Shown piece by piece: positions 45,416 through 55,043 of a DNA stretch of 64,000 nt. The notes beneath the pieces were generated by a model. It was given only the letters and a program-made list of their open reading frames with translations. It searched no databases and was not told the DNA's origin. How positions within the stretch are numbered: the first letter of the stretch is position 1; each line of letters begins with the position of its first letter. The position numbers were made by a program, and so were the translations under genes. The stretch comes from Methylobacter sp. (lineage in GTDB: Bacteria; Pseudomonadota; Gammaproteobacteria; Methylococcales; Methylomonadaceae): contig NZ_JAUXVR010000021.1 of assembly GCF_030680395.1 (NCBI RefSeq), positions 1 to 64,000 of the forward strand, written 5' to 3'.

Positions 45416-46375
45416 TTATTCAACTGCCCAGAATGTACCGGGTTGCAGGGTATCGGAATTACCGGTTAACTGCTTATTGCTCAGGGTGCGAAGTATTGCA
45501 TAAATACGGCCCGCCGCTTGTTGCTCCTGTTTTCCCCAATGCTCAATATTACCCTCGCAATAACGCTGGCGAAGTTTGGCTTGGGTAGGTAAATCATCTA
45601 CCTTGGTTAAAGGGGCTATTTTTTGCCAGGCCGCATCAGCTGTACACAGCTGGTTTTTAGCTTGCTTACTGGCCTTGAAGAAGTTGTTCAGGGCTTGTTT
45701 ATGGCTGTTTGCCCAACTTTCTCTAAAAACATAACCCAGGCTCGGGACACTCTCTTGAATGCCCAAGCCTTTTAAGATACCTCTGCCGTCAATTATCTGC
45801 CGATAACCCTGTGCCTCAAGTCTGGCGGCAAAATGCCAATAAGTAAGAACTGCATCCACCCGGTTTTGCTTGATTTGCTCATTGATCAGCGGCGGTGCGC
45901 CGAAGACTTTTTCCACTGAAGCATCCAGATCCAGTTGTTGTTGCCCGGCCAAGGCCTGTAGCAACAGCCAATTTTTGTCCAGTTCGCCCCCCGCAATCCC
46001 CAACCGTTTGCCTTTGAGATCTTTTACCGAATGAATAGGGCTGTTTTCGGCTACAACCAAGGCGCCTGATGTATCCGAATAGGGATAAAAAGCAAAATCA
46101 GCGCCGGTAGCGCGCAGACTGGAAACCCAAATCCAGTCAGATACAATCATATCGACAGCGCCGGACTGTAGTGCAATTTTACCGGCTTCCGCATTGGCTA
46201 AATGTTGTATTTTTAGTTGAAAGTCGGCCTGTGGATTATCCTGTAAAGCCGACAATTCCCAATCGACCGTGCCGGAAGCCTGAACGCCAAGACGAATGAT
46301 GGTTTTTTCCGTAGCATAACTGTTGCATGAGGCAAGCAGCCACAGGCTGATAAGAAGAAAGACATTAAATTTCAT
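45416..46375 (-). CDS. ABC transporter substrate-binding lipoprotein, unknown ligand
   Basis: 319 residues. The N-terminus has a signal peptide ending in a lipobox (LLASCNSYA), so it is probably anchored in the membrane. The fold is of the SsuA/TauA/NMT1 type: IIRLGVQASGTVDWELSAL, AVDMIVSDWIWVSSLRATG, LKGKRLGIAGGELDKNWLLL, RVDAVLTYWHFAARLEAQGY. The set could import a sulfonate or another organic anion. In several methylotrophs transporters of this type occur near C1 genes, but no ligand is assigned here. It is first in the three-gene operon. Confidence 0.88.
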   Translation of the reverse strand: MKFNVFLLISLWLLASCNSYATEKTIIRLGVQASGTVDWELSALQDNPQADFQLKIQHLANAEAGKIALQSGAVDMIVSDWIWVSSLRATGADFAFYPYSDTSGALVVAENSPIHSVKDLKGKRLGIAGGELDKNWLLLQALAGQQQLDLDASVEKVFGAPPLINEQIKQNRVDAVLTYWHFAARLEAQGYRQIIDGRGILKGLGIQESVPSLGYVFRESWANSHKQALNNFFKASKQAKNQLCTADAAWQKIAPLTKVDDLPTQAKLRQRYCEGNIEHWGKQEQQAAGRIYAILRTLSNKQLTGNSDTLQPGTFWAVE

Positions 46376-46744
46376 GGAAGCTATCTCAATGGCTGGGGCT
46401 AAACCGCCTATTCTATCTGTACGCGAGGTTTGGTGCGAGGATGATTGTCGATCCAGGCAACAGTTTTGCGCTTATATAGGCGCTAACTGGCTAGTTGCTA
46501 ATAGTCAAAATACAGTAGCGGTGTTGTCAATTAAATTCCATTGCGGGCTTTTGCGGTTCACATATTAGCGTCACTGGCGATAATCCGAATCGGAACATTG
46601 CCGATTGTCCAGCCGGAGCGATTGACTGTCAATCCTTGATGACTGTCTTGATATCCGAGGTCTTTGTCGCATAGCCATTTAACTTGCAATGACCTATCCT
46701 TATAAGGAATTTCTATTTAGTCTGTCAAATTAGGTTATGAATTT
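46376..46744. other. Divergent intergenic region, ABC operon / NlpC gene
   Basis: About 370 bases without a supported gene. It must hold the promoters of both neighbours. I looked for a riboswitch-like fold upstream of the transporter and found none I could defend. Confidence 0.4.
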
Positions 46745-47227
46745 GTGAACGCGTTCGTCATTAAGAGCAGTAGTTGTTTTTTTATCCGAGCTGTTTTCCT
46801 CACTGCGATAGTTTTATTTTCCGGTTGCGCAAGCGTCCAGGAACCCCGGCGCACTGCGGATTATTCGTCAATGGTCAGTTATGCCCTAAGTTTGCAGGGC
46901 GTGCCTTATCGTTATGGAAAAAGTTCGCCGGAGGAAGGTTTTGACTGTAGCGGTTTTGTTAAGCATGTCTACGGGCATCAAGGCGTATCGTTACCGCGTA
47001 CGGTTCAGGGAATGGCTCAGTCGCTGATGGAAGTTCCGAAAAGTGATCTTCATTCCGGTGATTTGGTTTTTTTTAATACCAACGGCAAGCCATTCTCTCA
47101 TGTCGGTATTTATGTCAGTAATGGGGAGTTTATTCATGCCCCTAGTCAGAAGACCGGAAAAGTGCTGGTGTCCAGTCTTAAAAACCGTTATTGGGGAAAC
47201 CGGTTCAGTTGTGTGCGCCGTCCGTAA
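46745..47227 (+). CDS. NlpC/P60 family lipoprotein (cell-wall peptidase)
   Basis: 160 residues. The signal peptide with lipobox (IVLFSGCASVQ) predicts an outer-membrane lipoprotein. The NlpC/P60 domain follows: FDCSGFVKHVYGHQG with the nucleophilic Cys, SHVGIYVSNGEFIHAPSQKTGKV with the catalytic His and the third polar His. Such enzymes cut peptidoglycan stem peptides, typically next to D-Glu/mDAP. The start is GTG at 46745 because an ATG at 46738 is out of frame and stops at once. It is convergent with fdsD. Confidence 0.9.
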   Translation: MNAFVIKSSSCFFIRAVFLTAIVLFSGCASVQEPRRTADYSSMVSYALSLQGVPYRYGKSSPEEGFDCSGFVKHVYGHQGVSLPRTVQGMAQSLMEVPKSDLHSGDLVFFNTNGKPFSHVGIYVSNGEFIHAPSQKTGKVLVSSLKNRYWGNRFSCVRRP

Positions 47228-47252
47228 CGGCACCGCTAGTTATGAATTCGGG

Positions 47253-47299
47253 AGATAGACATTGGCTTAAACATGGTGTTTAAGCCAATGTCTATGAGG
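47253..47299. terminator. Bidirectional hairpin between NlpC gene and fdsD
   Basis: ATAGACATTGGCTTAAACA and its exact reverse complement form a stem of about 19 bp with a tiny loop (TGG region). The plus side leads to TATTTTTT a few bases on. Confidence 0.75.
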
Positions 47300-47309
47300 A
47301 TTGTATTTT

Positions 47310-47522
47310 TTAAGCGGCGAGCTTGGTCACAGCCGCTTTGACCAAGCTGCTTAATTCAGAGCCGTCTTCTTGGCAATAGGTAATAATCGCTTTACGCATT
47401 CTTGGATCCCATGATCTTAAGATGTGGTTTTTTACGCCTTCCGCTGCGATTTCTTTGTCGGTTTCCGAGTTAAAGAAATTGCCTATATCGTTGGCCATTT
47501 TGATCAGTCTTTCTATTTTCAT
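47310..47522 (-). CDS. fdsD: Formate dehydrogenase delta subunit FdsD
   Basis: 70 residues. KIERLIKMANDIGNFFNSET and VKNHILRSWDPRMRKAII are hallmarks of the small delta subunit of soluble NAD-dependent formate dehydrogenases. Known work on Cupriavidus-type enzymes suggests a role in assembly rather than catalysis. It is last in the operon, 6 bp after fdhD. Confidence 0.93.
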   Translation of the reverse strand: MKIERLIKMANDIGNFFNSETDKEIAAEGVKNHILRSWDPRMRKAIITYCQEDGSELSSLVKAAVTKLAA

Positions 47523-47528
47523 CGTTAA

Positions 47529-48377
47529 TCACAGATAGTTGCTATGGGTTAAGCGTTGCGGATGGGTATAAATCACATGCTGATCATCACGGGCAAAACC
47601 GATTAAGGTGAGACCAGCCTCATTAGCCAAGCGTATGGCTAAGCCGGTAGGCGCGGAGATGGCCGCAAGCAGCGTAATGCCGACCCAGGCGGTTTTTTGT
47701 ACCATTTCATAACTGGCACGGCTGGTAACAATTATAAAGCCTGCGGATAAATCTTTGCCGGTGCGCAATAAAAAACCGATCAATTTATCCAGCGCGTTAT
47801 GCCGTCCTACATCTTCCCGGACATCCAAAATACCCTGTCCTGGAACTGCCCAGGCGGCCGCATGAACGGCACCGGTTAGCTGGTTAAGTTTTTGGTGTTG
47901 CTTGATGTCTGCTAAAGCGGAGCGTAACTCGGCAGCAGACACGGTCAAGTCCCCGTTAACCGGGCAGGGTTGGCGGATGGCTTGTTTTAAGGTGCTTGCT
48001 CCGCAAAGACCGCAACCGGTACGGCCGGTTAAATTACGGCCTTTGTCAGACATACATTGAAAACGTTGCTCCGGAATCTTTATCTGGACTTCAATACCGT
48101 TTGAGCGGTTATAAACCCGTGCCGATAATAACTCTTGCGGGCTTTTAATAATGCCTTCGGTAATACTGAAACCCAGCGCAAATTCTTCAAGATTGGTGGG
48201 GGTTGCCAGCATGACAACATGTGGCACCCCGTTATAAATCAGGGAAATGGGCACTTCTTCGGCAATATAATCTTGCCGTTGTTCATGTTGCCCATCTCGC
48301 CAGCGATCAACGGTACTTTGTTGATAGCTGGGCCAGCCTAATTCTAATGATAAAGGCTCGGCAATAGCTCCTTGCAT
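47529..48377 (-). CDS. fdhD: FdhD/FdsC sulfurtransferase for formate dehydrogenase
   Basis: 282 residues from the ATG at 48377; a GTG at 48401 would add 8 residues. It transfers sulfur to the bis-MGD molybdenum centre, which is needed for active formate dehydrogenase. The Cys pair is in GRTGCGLCGASTLKQA. GRHNALDKLIG and FIIVTSRASYEMVQK with APTGLAIRLA are further family blocks. It is placed between fdsA and fdsD, exactly as in the fdsGBACD operons. Confidence 0.94.
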   Translation of the reverse strand: MQGAIAEPLSLELGWPSYQQSTVDRWRDGQHEQRQDYIAEEVPISLIYNGVPHVVMLATPTNLEEFALGFSITEGIIKSPQELLSARVYNRSNGIEVQIKIPEQRFQCMSDKGRNLTGRTGCGLCGASTLKQAIRQPCPVNGDLTVSAAELRSALADIKQHQKLNQLTGAVHAAAWAVPGQGILDVREDVGRHNALDKLIGFLLRTGKDLSAGFIIVTSRASYEMVQKTAWVGITLLAAISAPTGLAIRLANEAGLTLIGFARDDQHVIYTHPQRLTHSNYL

Positions 48378-48473
48378 TATTCTACTTCCTGCATGATCCA
48401 CATGGATGTGGTGAATGCAGATATTGCAGGAGCAAATATCTGTCCATACAGTCGAGTGCGGACGGTGCTGCCG

Positions 48474-51323
48474 TTAGTCATGGCTCATTCCTTGCTCCAG
48501 CAAATCGAGCTGCTTTTCTGAAAACGCGCTGTATTCCTGCTGCCATTCCGAAGGCTGACTGACTTTGGTGATTTGCACCGCAGTCACTTTGTATTCCGGG
48601 CAGTTGGTCGCCCAATCGGAATTATCGGTGGTGATGACGTTGGCGCCCGATTCAGGAAAATGGAACGTGGTATAGACAACGCCAGGCTGTACACGGTCGC
48701 TAACCAAAGCACGTAACACAGTCTCACCGGCGCGGCTTTTAATGCCAACCCAGTCGCCGGTTTTTACGCCACGATCTTCGGCATCATGCGGATGAATTTC
48801 CAGACGATCTTCCGAATGCCACGCGACATTTTCAGTGCGACGCGTTTGCGCGCCGACATTGTATTGCGACAAAATACGCCCGGTGGTCAGGATTAGCGGA
48901 TATTTGCCGGTTACGCGTTCTGCCGTTTGAACAAATTCGGTCAGCATGAACAAGCCCTTGCCGTTATCGCGCAGGAAATGCTCGGTGTGCATAATCGGTG
49001 TGCCTTCCGGCGCTTCGTCATTACAAGGCCATTGCACGCTGCCGAGGCGGTCAATCTTTTCATAACTAACCCCCTTAAAACTAGGCGTAAGCTGTGCTAT
49101 TTCATCCATGATTTCTGATGGATGGCTGTAATTCATTGGGTAACCCATGGCATTCGACAGCATTTGAGTGACTTCCCAATCCTGATAACCCGCTAATGGC
49201 GACATCACTTTGCGCACCGGTGAAATACGGCGCTCGGCATTGGTAAACGTACCGTTTTTTTCGAGGAAGGATGAACCAGGGAAGAAAACGTGAGCAAATT
49301 TAGCGGTTTCGTTGAGGAATATATCCTGGACTATCACGCATTCCATGGCCCGTAACGCAGCATGAACATGTTTAATGTCCGGGTCGGATTGAGCAATATC
49401 CTCACCCTCGCAGTACAGTCCCATAAAACTTTTGTCTAGTGCCGCATCAAACATATTCGGAATACGCAAGCCGGGTTCTGCATTCAATTCGGCATTCCAG
49501 GCTTTTTCAAACAGCTGGTGCGTTGCAGGATCGGATACATGGCGGTAACCTGGAAACTCATGGGGAAATGAACCCATGTCACAAGAACCCTGCACGTTAT
49601 TTTGTCCCCGTAAGGGGTTAACGCCGGCACCTTCGTGACCTAAATTGCCGGTTGCCATAGCCAGATTGGCAATGCCGATGACCATGGTGGAGCCTTGACT
49701 GTGTTCCGTTACCCCTAAACCGTAATAAATAGCTGCATTGTCGGCCGTGGCGTAAAGCCGTGCGGCGGCTCTAAGCTCAGCGGCTGGAACACCGGTAATG
49801 GATTCGGAAGCTTCCGGTGAATTATGTTCCTGCGCAACAAAGGTTTTCCATTTTGCGAAAGAGGCTACATCGCAACGCTCATTAACAAAGGCTTCGTCAA
49901 GCAGGTTTTCGGTGACAACGACATGCCCGAGCGCATTGATCAAGGCGACATTAGTGCTGGGGCGCAGTTTCAGATGATGGCTGGCTTTAACATGCGGGGC
50001 TTTGATCAGGTCAATTTCACGCGGATCAATCACGATCAGCTTTGCGCTCTGACGCAGGCGTTTTTTCATTTGCGAACCGAATACAGGGTGTCCGTCGGTA
50101 GGATTGGCGCCAATCACCATAATGACATCGGCTTCCATAACCGAGTCGAAATCCTGTGTGCCGGATGATTCGCCAAAGGTTTGTTTCAATCCGTAACCGG
50201 TCGGCGAATGACAAACCCGCGCACAGGTATCGACATTGTTGTTACCAAAACCGGCGCGAATCAGTTTTTGCATGATGTAGACTTCTTCGTTGGTGCAACG
50301 AGAAGAGGTAATGCCGCCGATGGAGTCTTTACCGTATTTTGCCTGAATGCGTTTTAATTCCGACGCAGCATGATTAATGGCTTCTTCCCAGCTGACTTCC
50401 TTCCATGCATCTTTAATGCTGGCGCGGATCATGGGTTTGGTGATGCGGTCTTTATGGGTGGCATAACCAAACGCAAAGCGGCCCTTGACGCAGGAATGGC
50501 CGTGATTGGCCTTGCCGTCTTTGTTGGGCACCATGCGGATGACTTGTTCGCCTTTCATTTCCGCCCTGAATGAACAGCCGACGCCGCAGTAAGCACAGGT
50601 TGTTACGATCGCATGTTCAGGCTGACCGTTGTCGATTACCGATTTTTCCATCAGGGTTGCGGTTGGGCAGGCTTGTACGCAAGCGCCGCAGGACACGCAT
50701 TCCGAATCCATGAAAGACTGATTCTGGCTGGGCGATACTTTGGAATCAAAGCCGCGACCGTCAATAGTTAACGCAAATGTGCCTTGGGTCTCTTCGCAGG
50801 CTCTCACGCAACGCGAGCACACGATGCATTTGCTGGGGTCGAAGCTGAAGTATGGATTGCTTTCGTCTTTAACTGCATCCAGATGCGTTTCAATCGGGTT
50901 GTAACGCACTTCACGCAAACCAACGGCGCCTGCCATATCCTGTAGTTCACAATCGCCATTGGCTGAACAGGTCAAGCAGTCCAGCGGGTGATCGGAAATA
51001 TACAGTTCCATGATACCGCGTCGCACATCGGCCAGTTTTTTATTCTGGGTAACAATTTTTAAACCTTCCGCGACCGGCGTCGTGCATGATGCCGGCATGC
51101 CTCTGCCGCCTTCTATTTGCACTACGCATAATCGACACGAACCAAACGGTTCAATGCTGTCGGTTGCGCATAATTTGGGTATTTCAATACCAATGCTTGC
51201 TGCCGCTCGCATGACCGAGGTTCCTGCCGGAGCCGTGACCTGAAAACCATCAATTTGCAACGTAACCATGTTTTCGCTGGTGCTGGCTGGTGTACCAAAA
51301 TCTTTTTCTTTATTGATCGACAT
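48474..51323 (-). CDS. fdsA: Formate dehydrogenase alpha (catalytic) subunit
   Basis: 949 residues from the ATG at 51323 (GAGGAG ribosome site). An upstream ATG at 51368 overlaps fdsB and is rejected. The enzyme oxidises formate to CO2 at a molybdenum (or tungsten) bis-MGD site. The N-terminal [2Fe-2S] domain has CATDSIEPFGSCRLCVV. Further clusters: HPLDCLTCSANGDCELQ, then the ferredoxin-like CIVCSRCVRACEE and CVSCGACVQACP, and the CAYCGVGC cluster. The catalytic Cys is probably in NVDTCARVCHSPT. It feeds electrons to FdsB and makes NADH, the last step of C1 oxidation in methylotrophs. Confidence 0.97.
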   Translation of the reverse strand: MSINKEKDFGTPASTSENMVTLQIDGFQVTAPAGTSVMRAAASIGIEIPKLCATDSIEPFGSCRLCVVQIEGGRGMPASCTTPVAEGLKIVTQNKKLADVRRGIMELYISDHPLDCLTCSANGDCELQDMAGAVGLREVRYNPIETHLDAVKDESNPYFSFDPSKCIVCSRCVRACEETQGTFALTIDGRGFDSKVSPSQNQSFMDSECVSCGACVQACPTATLMEKSVIDNGQPEHAIVTTCAYCGVGCSFRAEMKGEQVIRMVPNKDGKANHGHSCVKGRFAFGYATHKDRITKPMIRASIKDAWKEVSWEEAINHAASELKRIQAKYGKDSIGGITSSRCTNEEVYIMQKLIRAGFGNNNVDTCARVCHSPTGYGLKQTFGESSGTQDFDSVMEADVIMVIGANPTDGHPVFGSQMKKRLRQSAKLIVIDPREIDLIKAPHVKASHHLKLRPSTNVALINALGHVVVTENLLDEAFVNERCDVASFAKWKTFVAQEHNSPEASESITGVPAAELRAAARLYATADNAAIYYGLGVTEHSQGSTMVIGIANLAMATGNLGHEGAGVNPLRGQNNVQGSCDMGSFPHEFPGYRHVSDPATHQLFEKAWNAELNAEPGLRIPNMFDAALDKSFMGLYCEGEDIAQSDPDIKHVHAALRAMECVIVQDIFLNETAKFAHVFFPGSSFLEKNGTFTNAERRISPVRKVMSPLAGYQDWEVTQMLSNAMGYPMNYSHPSEIMDEIAQLTPSFKGVSYEKIDRLGSVQWPCNDEAPEGTPIMHTEHFLRDNGKGLFMLTEFVQTAERVTGKYPLILTTGRILSQYNVGAQTRRTENVAWHSEDRLEIHPHDAEDRGVKTGDWVGIKSRAGETVLRALVSDRVQPGVVYTTFHFPESGANVITTDNSDWATNCPEYKVTAVQITKVSQPSEWQQEYSAFSEKQLDLLEQGMSHD

Positions 51324-51345
51324 TGTAATCTCCTCTAAATCATTA

Positions 51346-52899
51346 TCAGGCGGCAGAAGCTTTTGCATTTATCCCGAAATCTTCCGGGAAATGATTTAAA
51401 GCACTCAGTACAGGGTAGGGCGTCATACCGCCTAATGCACAGAGAGAGCCGTTGAGTAAGGTGTCGCAAAGATCACGTAACAAAGGAATGTTTTTGTCGA
51501 GGTTGCGACCGTTAATAATGTCGTCCATGACTTCTACGCCACGGGTGGAACCGATGCGGCAAGGTGTGCATTTGCCGCAGGATTCGATTTTACAAAATTC
51601 CATGCTATAGCGCGCCATTTCGGCCATATTGACCGTGTCGTCAAAAACGACTATGCCGCCATGACCGACTACCGCCCAGATGGCGGCAAAGGCTTCATAA
51701 TCCAGGGGAGTGTCAAATTGCGATTCGGGCAGATAAGCGCCGAGCGGGCCGCCTACCTGAACGGCCCGAATCGGTCTGCCGGAAGCAGCGCCGCCGCCGA
51801 AATCATAAAGCAATTCGCGCAAGGTTAAACCAAAGCCCAGTTCGACCAAACCGGGACGCTTGATATTCCCGGCCAATTGCACCGGCAAGGTGCCGCGAGA
51901 GCGTCCCATGCCGAAATCGCGGTAATAATCGCCGCCTTTATCCAGGATAACCGGCACTGAAGCCAGAGAAATAACATTGTTGACGACAGTGGGCTGGCCG
52001 AACAAACCGCTGATGGCTGGTAAGGGCGGTTTAAAGCGTACCAAGCCGCGTTTTCCTTCCAGGCTCTCCATTAACGACGTTTCTTCGCCGCAGACATACG
52101 CGCCTGCGCCCAGTCTGACTTCCAGGTTAAAGGTAAGGCCGCTGCCTTGGATATTGTCACCTAGGTAACCTTCCTTGTAAGCGGTTGCAATGGCGGCATT
52201 GAGGACTTCGAACGCGTGAGGATATTCTATGCGCAGATAGATATAGCCTTGTGTCGCATCGACGGCCAAACCTGCAATCGTCATGCCTTCGATCAATACG
52301 AACGGATCGCCTTCCATGACCATGCGGTCTGAAAATGTGCCGGAATCACCCTCATCGGCATTGCAGATAATATATTTTTGCAGCGATGCGGTGTTGAGCA
52401 CCGTCTTCCATTTAATGCCAGTTGGAAAGGCAGCGCCGCCGCGACCGCGTAAGCCTGAGTCGGTTACCGCCTGGACGATTTGCTCCTGAGTCATAGCCAG
52501 CGCATTTTTCAAGCCGCGATAGCCGTCATTGTCGATATAATCAGTCAAGCTGACAGGATCTGTTTTGCCGATGCGGGCAAAGGTCAGACGTTGCTGTTTT
52601 TTGAAGTAATCAAGCTCTTCAGTCAAGCCTAAGCCTAGCGCATGTGCGCCACCTTGCGTAAAGTCGGCATCGAACAAACCGGACACGTCGCCGGGCTGAA
52701 CAGGGCCGTAGGCTACGCGTCCTTTATCGGTTGCCACTTCAACCAGCGGTTCCAGCCAGTACATGCCTCTTGAACCGTTACGGACCAGTTTAATGTCAAT
52801 GCCGCGTTTTGCGGCTTCCTGAACGATGGCCGTAGCAACGCGATCTGCGCCCAATGAAACGGCGCTGGAATCGCATGGAACATAAATAGTGATACTCAT
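51346..52899 (-). CDS. fdsB: Formate dehydrogenase beta subunit (NuoF-like)
   Basis: 517 residues. It combines an N-terminal thioredoxin-like domain (about 1-110) with the NuoF-type FMN/NAD part. The [17 protein letters not shown] motif binds NAD/FMN, and [22 protein letters not shown] and [20 protein letters not shown] follow. The [4Fe-4S] ligands are in [12 protein letters not shown] plus a later Cys. It passes electrons from formate to NAD+. It overlaps fdsG by 4 bp (ATGA). Confidence 0.96.
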   Translation of the reverse strand: MSITIYVPCDSSAVSLGADRVATAIVQEAAKRGIDIKLVRNGSRGMYWLEPLVEVATDKGRVAYGPVQPGDVSGLFDADFTQGGAHALGLGLTEELDYFKKQQRLTFARIGKTDPVSLTDYIDNDGYRGLKNALAMTQEQIVQAVTDSGLRGRGGAAFPTGIKWKTVLNTASLQKYIICNADEGDSGTFSDRMVMEGDPFVLIEGMTIAGLAVDATQGYIYLRIEYPHAFEVLNAAIATAYKEGYLGDNIQGSGLTFNLEVRLGAGAYVCGEETSLMESLEGKRGLVRFKPPLPAISGLFGQPTVVNNVISLASVPVILDKGGDYYRDFGMGRSRGTLPVQLAGNIKRPGLVELGFGLTLRELLYDFGGGAASGRPIRAVQVGGPLGAYLPESQFDTPLDYEAFAAIWAVVGHGGIVVFDDTVNMAEMARYSMEFCKIESCGKCTPCRIGSTRGVEVMDDIINGRNLDKNIPLLRDLCDTLLNGSLCALGGMTPYPVLSALNHFPEDFGINAKASAA

Positions 52900-53378
52900 G
52901 CTGATGCCTCTGTATTATTGATGACCGCATCAAAACTGTCCTCCGACACGCGACCGTAAATTTCCTTGCCGATTTGCATGGCCGGCGAACACGCGCAGTT
53001 GCCTAAACAGTAAACAGGCTCCAGAGAGAATTTGCCGTCTGCGGTCGTTTCATGAAAATCAATGCCCAGTTTGCTTTTAACATGCTCTTCCAGTTGTTTT
53101 CCGCCCATGGCTTGGCAGGATTCGGCACGACAAAGATGAATGGTTTGTTTGCCCGGCGGGGTGTCTCTGAAATAATGGTAAAAGCTGATGACGCCGTGTA
53201 CTTCGGCACGAGAAAGACTAAGCGCGGCTGCAATGTCGGGAACGTTTTCGGCAGGGATATATCCCATGGCATCTTGTATGCCATGCAGAATAGGTAAAAG
53301 TGCGCCGGGCTTGTCTTTGAGTGCGGCAATTATTTCTTGCACGGTGGGTTGCGTGGAGCCTGATTCTGTCATGGTCAT
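52896..53378 (-). CDS. fdsG: Formate dehydrogenase gamma subunit (NuoE-like)
   Basis: 160 residues of the 24-kDa thioredoxin-like [2Fe-2S] family. [31 protein letters not shown], and the cluster Cys in [13 protein letters not shown] and [13 protein letters not shown] are visible. It is the first gene of the operon, so the promoter should lie in 53379-53500. With the full G-B-A-C-D set present, the operon appears complete. Confidence 0.95.
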   Translation of the reverse strand: MTMTESGSTQPTVQEIIAALKDKPGALLPILHGIQDAMGYIPAENVPDIAAALSLSRAEVHGVISFYHYFRDTPPGKQTIHLCRAESCQAMGGKQLEEHVKSKLGIDFHETTADGKFSLEPVYCLGNCACSPAMQIGKEIYGRVSEDSFDAVINNTEASA

Positions 53379-53742
53379 CTCAATATGGAGAATCCATCCT
53401 GATTAAAACAACGGCTGTTCCTGACTGTTGCATATTTAAGTGTGCCGGGTAGCATAGCACAAGATATTTTAGGTGTAAAAATGCTATAAAATGGACAAAA
53501 AATGTAAGTGTTTTGAAAGTATCGGTTATGTACCTATTTATAATGAATATTTTTTAAACGCAGTGCGTTAAAAAGAGTTGTCTGTTTTTCTGTAATACAC
53601 TGTTCACGTATAGATTCATATGATGATGTTTTTTGATGGATTTTTTGCTGAACAGTATTAAGGGCGGCCGAAGCCGCTCTTTTTATCACCGCTACGCTGC
53701 ATCTGCCCATACGGCCCTAAAGCGCGTGCTTTCGGTGCTTTG
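53379..53742. other. Intergenic upstream of fdsG with an orphan terminator
   Basis: About 360 bases. The right part contains a plus-strand terminator-like hairpin (53664-53684), although no plus-strand gene ends there. The left part should carry the fds promoter on the minus strand. No coding sequence is supported. Confidence 0.5.
53664..53684 (+). terminator. Orphan terminator-like hairpin
   Basis: GCGGC-CGAA-GCCGC followed by TCTTTTT on the plus strand. The nearest genes are on the minus strand, so it would end an unannotated plus-strand transcript or an antisense RNA, if it is used at all. Confidence 0.5.
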
Positions 53743-54141
53743 CTATTTCACAAAACAGTTCTTTTCCGCATATTGTTCCGCTTCCTTAAGCCGTTTTCTT
53801 AAGTCTTTGGATTGCGCCGGATCACGCAGAGCCGCACCGGCATCGCCGGTTTGGCCTTTAGTTAAATAAGTAAAGGTTTTTGCGGCTTCGTATTCGGCGA
53901 AGCTCAGTTTTTCAGCTATTTTGTCAATTTTACAACCGCAGGCATATTGAGTGATATAGGTCAGGCCGCCATGTTGTGCAACGCAATTTAAAACATATTC
54001 AACGCGGTCGCGGGTAGGGTAGTCGCTGACAAACGGCGCCGGCTCGGCTTGTTCAGCCGGTTTTTCCGGCGCTGTGGCGCAGCCTGAAATAATGGCAACT
54101 AAAGCAAGGCCGAAAATGGCAGGGGTATATTTAATGTTCAT
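53743..54141 (-). CDS. Cys-containing lipoprotein, function unknown
   Basis: 132 residues from the ATG at 54141; longer frames upstream lack a signal. The signal peptide ends with a lipobox (VAIISGCATAPEK). The mature part has RVEYVLNCVAQHGGLTYITQYACGCKIDKIAEKL and later AEKNCFVK, i.e. four Cys that could pair or bind a metal. I do not recognise the family. It is divergent from mobA and not in the fds operon (the two are about 360 bases apart). Confidence 0.75.
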   Translation of the reverse strand: MNIKYTPAIFGLALVAIISGCATAPEKPAEQAEPAPFVSDYPTRDRVEYVLNCVAQHGGLTYITQYACGCKIDKIAEKLSFAEYEAAKTFTYLTKGQTGDAGAALRDPAQSKDLRKRLKEAEQYAEKNCFVK

Positions 54142-54272
54142 TGATGATTTTTTATTCCCATAAGTCAGAAAGTGAAAAGTATGCGTAGCTTGCAATAAAC
54201 AACAGGCTTGCGAGAATAGCCTGTCGATTGAGCGATTTTGACCCTTATCTACGATATTCAAAGCTTACCATT

Positions 54273-54872
54273 ATGAACAGTCAAACAAAAGTAGCAGGCG
54301 TGATTCTTGCCGGTGGCCGTGCCCGGCGCATGGATAATCAGGATAAAGGCCTGGTGAAGTTTAAAGGCCGCCCGATGGTCAGTTATGCGATAGCCGCGTT
54401 GGCTCCCGTTGTCGATTGTGTATTTATAAATGCCAATCGAAATATTGATCTGTACCGGCAATTCGGGTGGCCGGTTATTAGCGACCAAACCGATAGTTTT
54501 GACGGTCCTTTGGCCGGCATACTAACCGCAATGATTCATGCTGATGCCGATGTCTTGGTGGTCATCCCTTGTGATTCGCCGTTAATTAAAACGAAACATT
54601 TACAAAAACTGTTATTAACCCGCGCGGAAAATAATGCCGATGTTGCCATCGCCTTTGATGGAATAAGCTTGCATCCGGTTTTTTTGGCGATAAAGACCGC
54701 ATTGCAAACCAGTCTGCAAGATTATTTAGCGGATGGTCAACGTAAAGTCGCGGTTTGGCTGGCTCAGCAGAACTGGGTTCAGGCGGATTTTAGTGACGAG
54801 CCGGAAATGTTCAGTAATATTAATACGATGACGGAGTTATCTGTGCTGGAGGAAACTAAACGTTTCAGTTAG
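54273..54872 (+). CDS. mobA: Molybdenum cofactor guanylyltransferase MobA
   Basis: 199 residues from the ATG at 54273. It attaches GMP to molybdopterin to form MGD, which FdsA needs. The nucleotide-binding start is VAGVILAGGRARRMDNQDKGL, followed by DSFDGPLAGILTAM and VIPCDSPLI. These are diagnostic. Its location 0.9 kb from the formate dehydrogenase operon fits a shared role. A start at 54228 would add 15 unconserved residues. Confidence 0.94.
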   Translation: MNSQTKVAGVILAGGRARRMDNQDKGLVKFKGRPMVSYAIAALAPVVDCVFINANRNIDLYRQFGWPVISDQTDSFDGPLAGILTAMIHADADVLVVIPCDSPLIKTKHLQKLLLTRAENNADVAIAFDGISLHPVFLAIKTALQTSLQDYLADGQRKVAVWLAQQNWVQADFSDEPEMFSNINTMTELSVLEETKRFS

Positions 54873-55043
54873 AATCGGACGCCGTTAAGTCGATAAAAAA
54901 TTCGCTCACCTCACCGACTAAATTAAAAGAGTAGCGGGATTATCAATCAGGAAGAATGTGTCATCAGTCCCATGTTTACAATGGATTTGGCTTTTTGCCG
55001 CCATATCATGTTCAGATGTCGTGAATTAAGGAAATAAAGAACT

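Noticed and set aside
46376-46744. Riboswitch upstream of the ABC transporter operon.
   Set aside because: No recognisable conserved core or convincing nested stems could be identified by eye.
54894-54920. Sigma-28-like TAAA-N15-ACCGACTA before the GGDEF-EAL gene.
   Set aside because: Only about 5 of 8 positions of the -10 match, and the site is more than 120 bases from the start codon.
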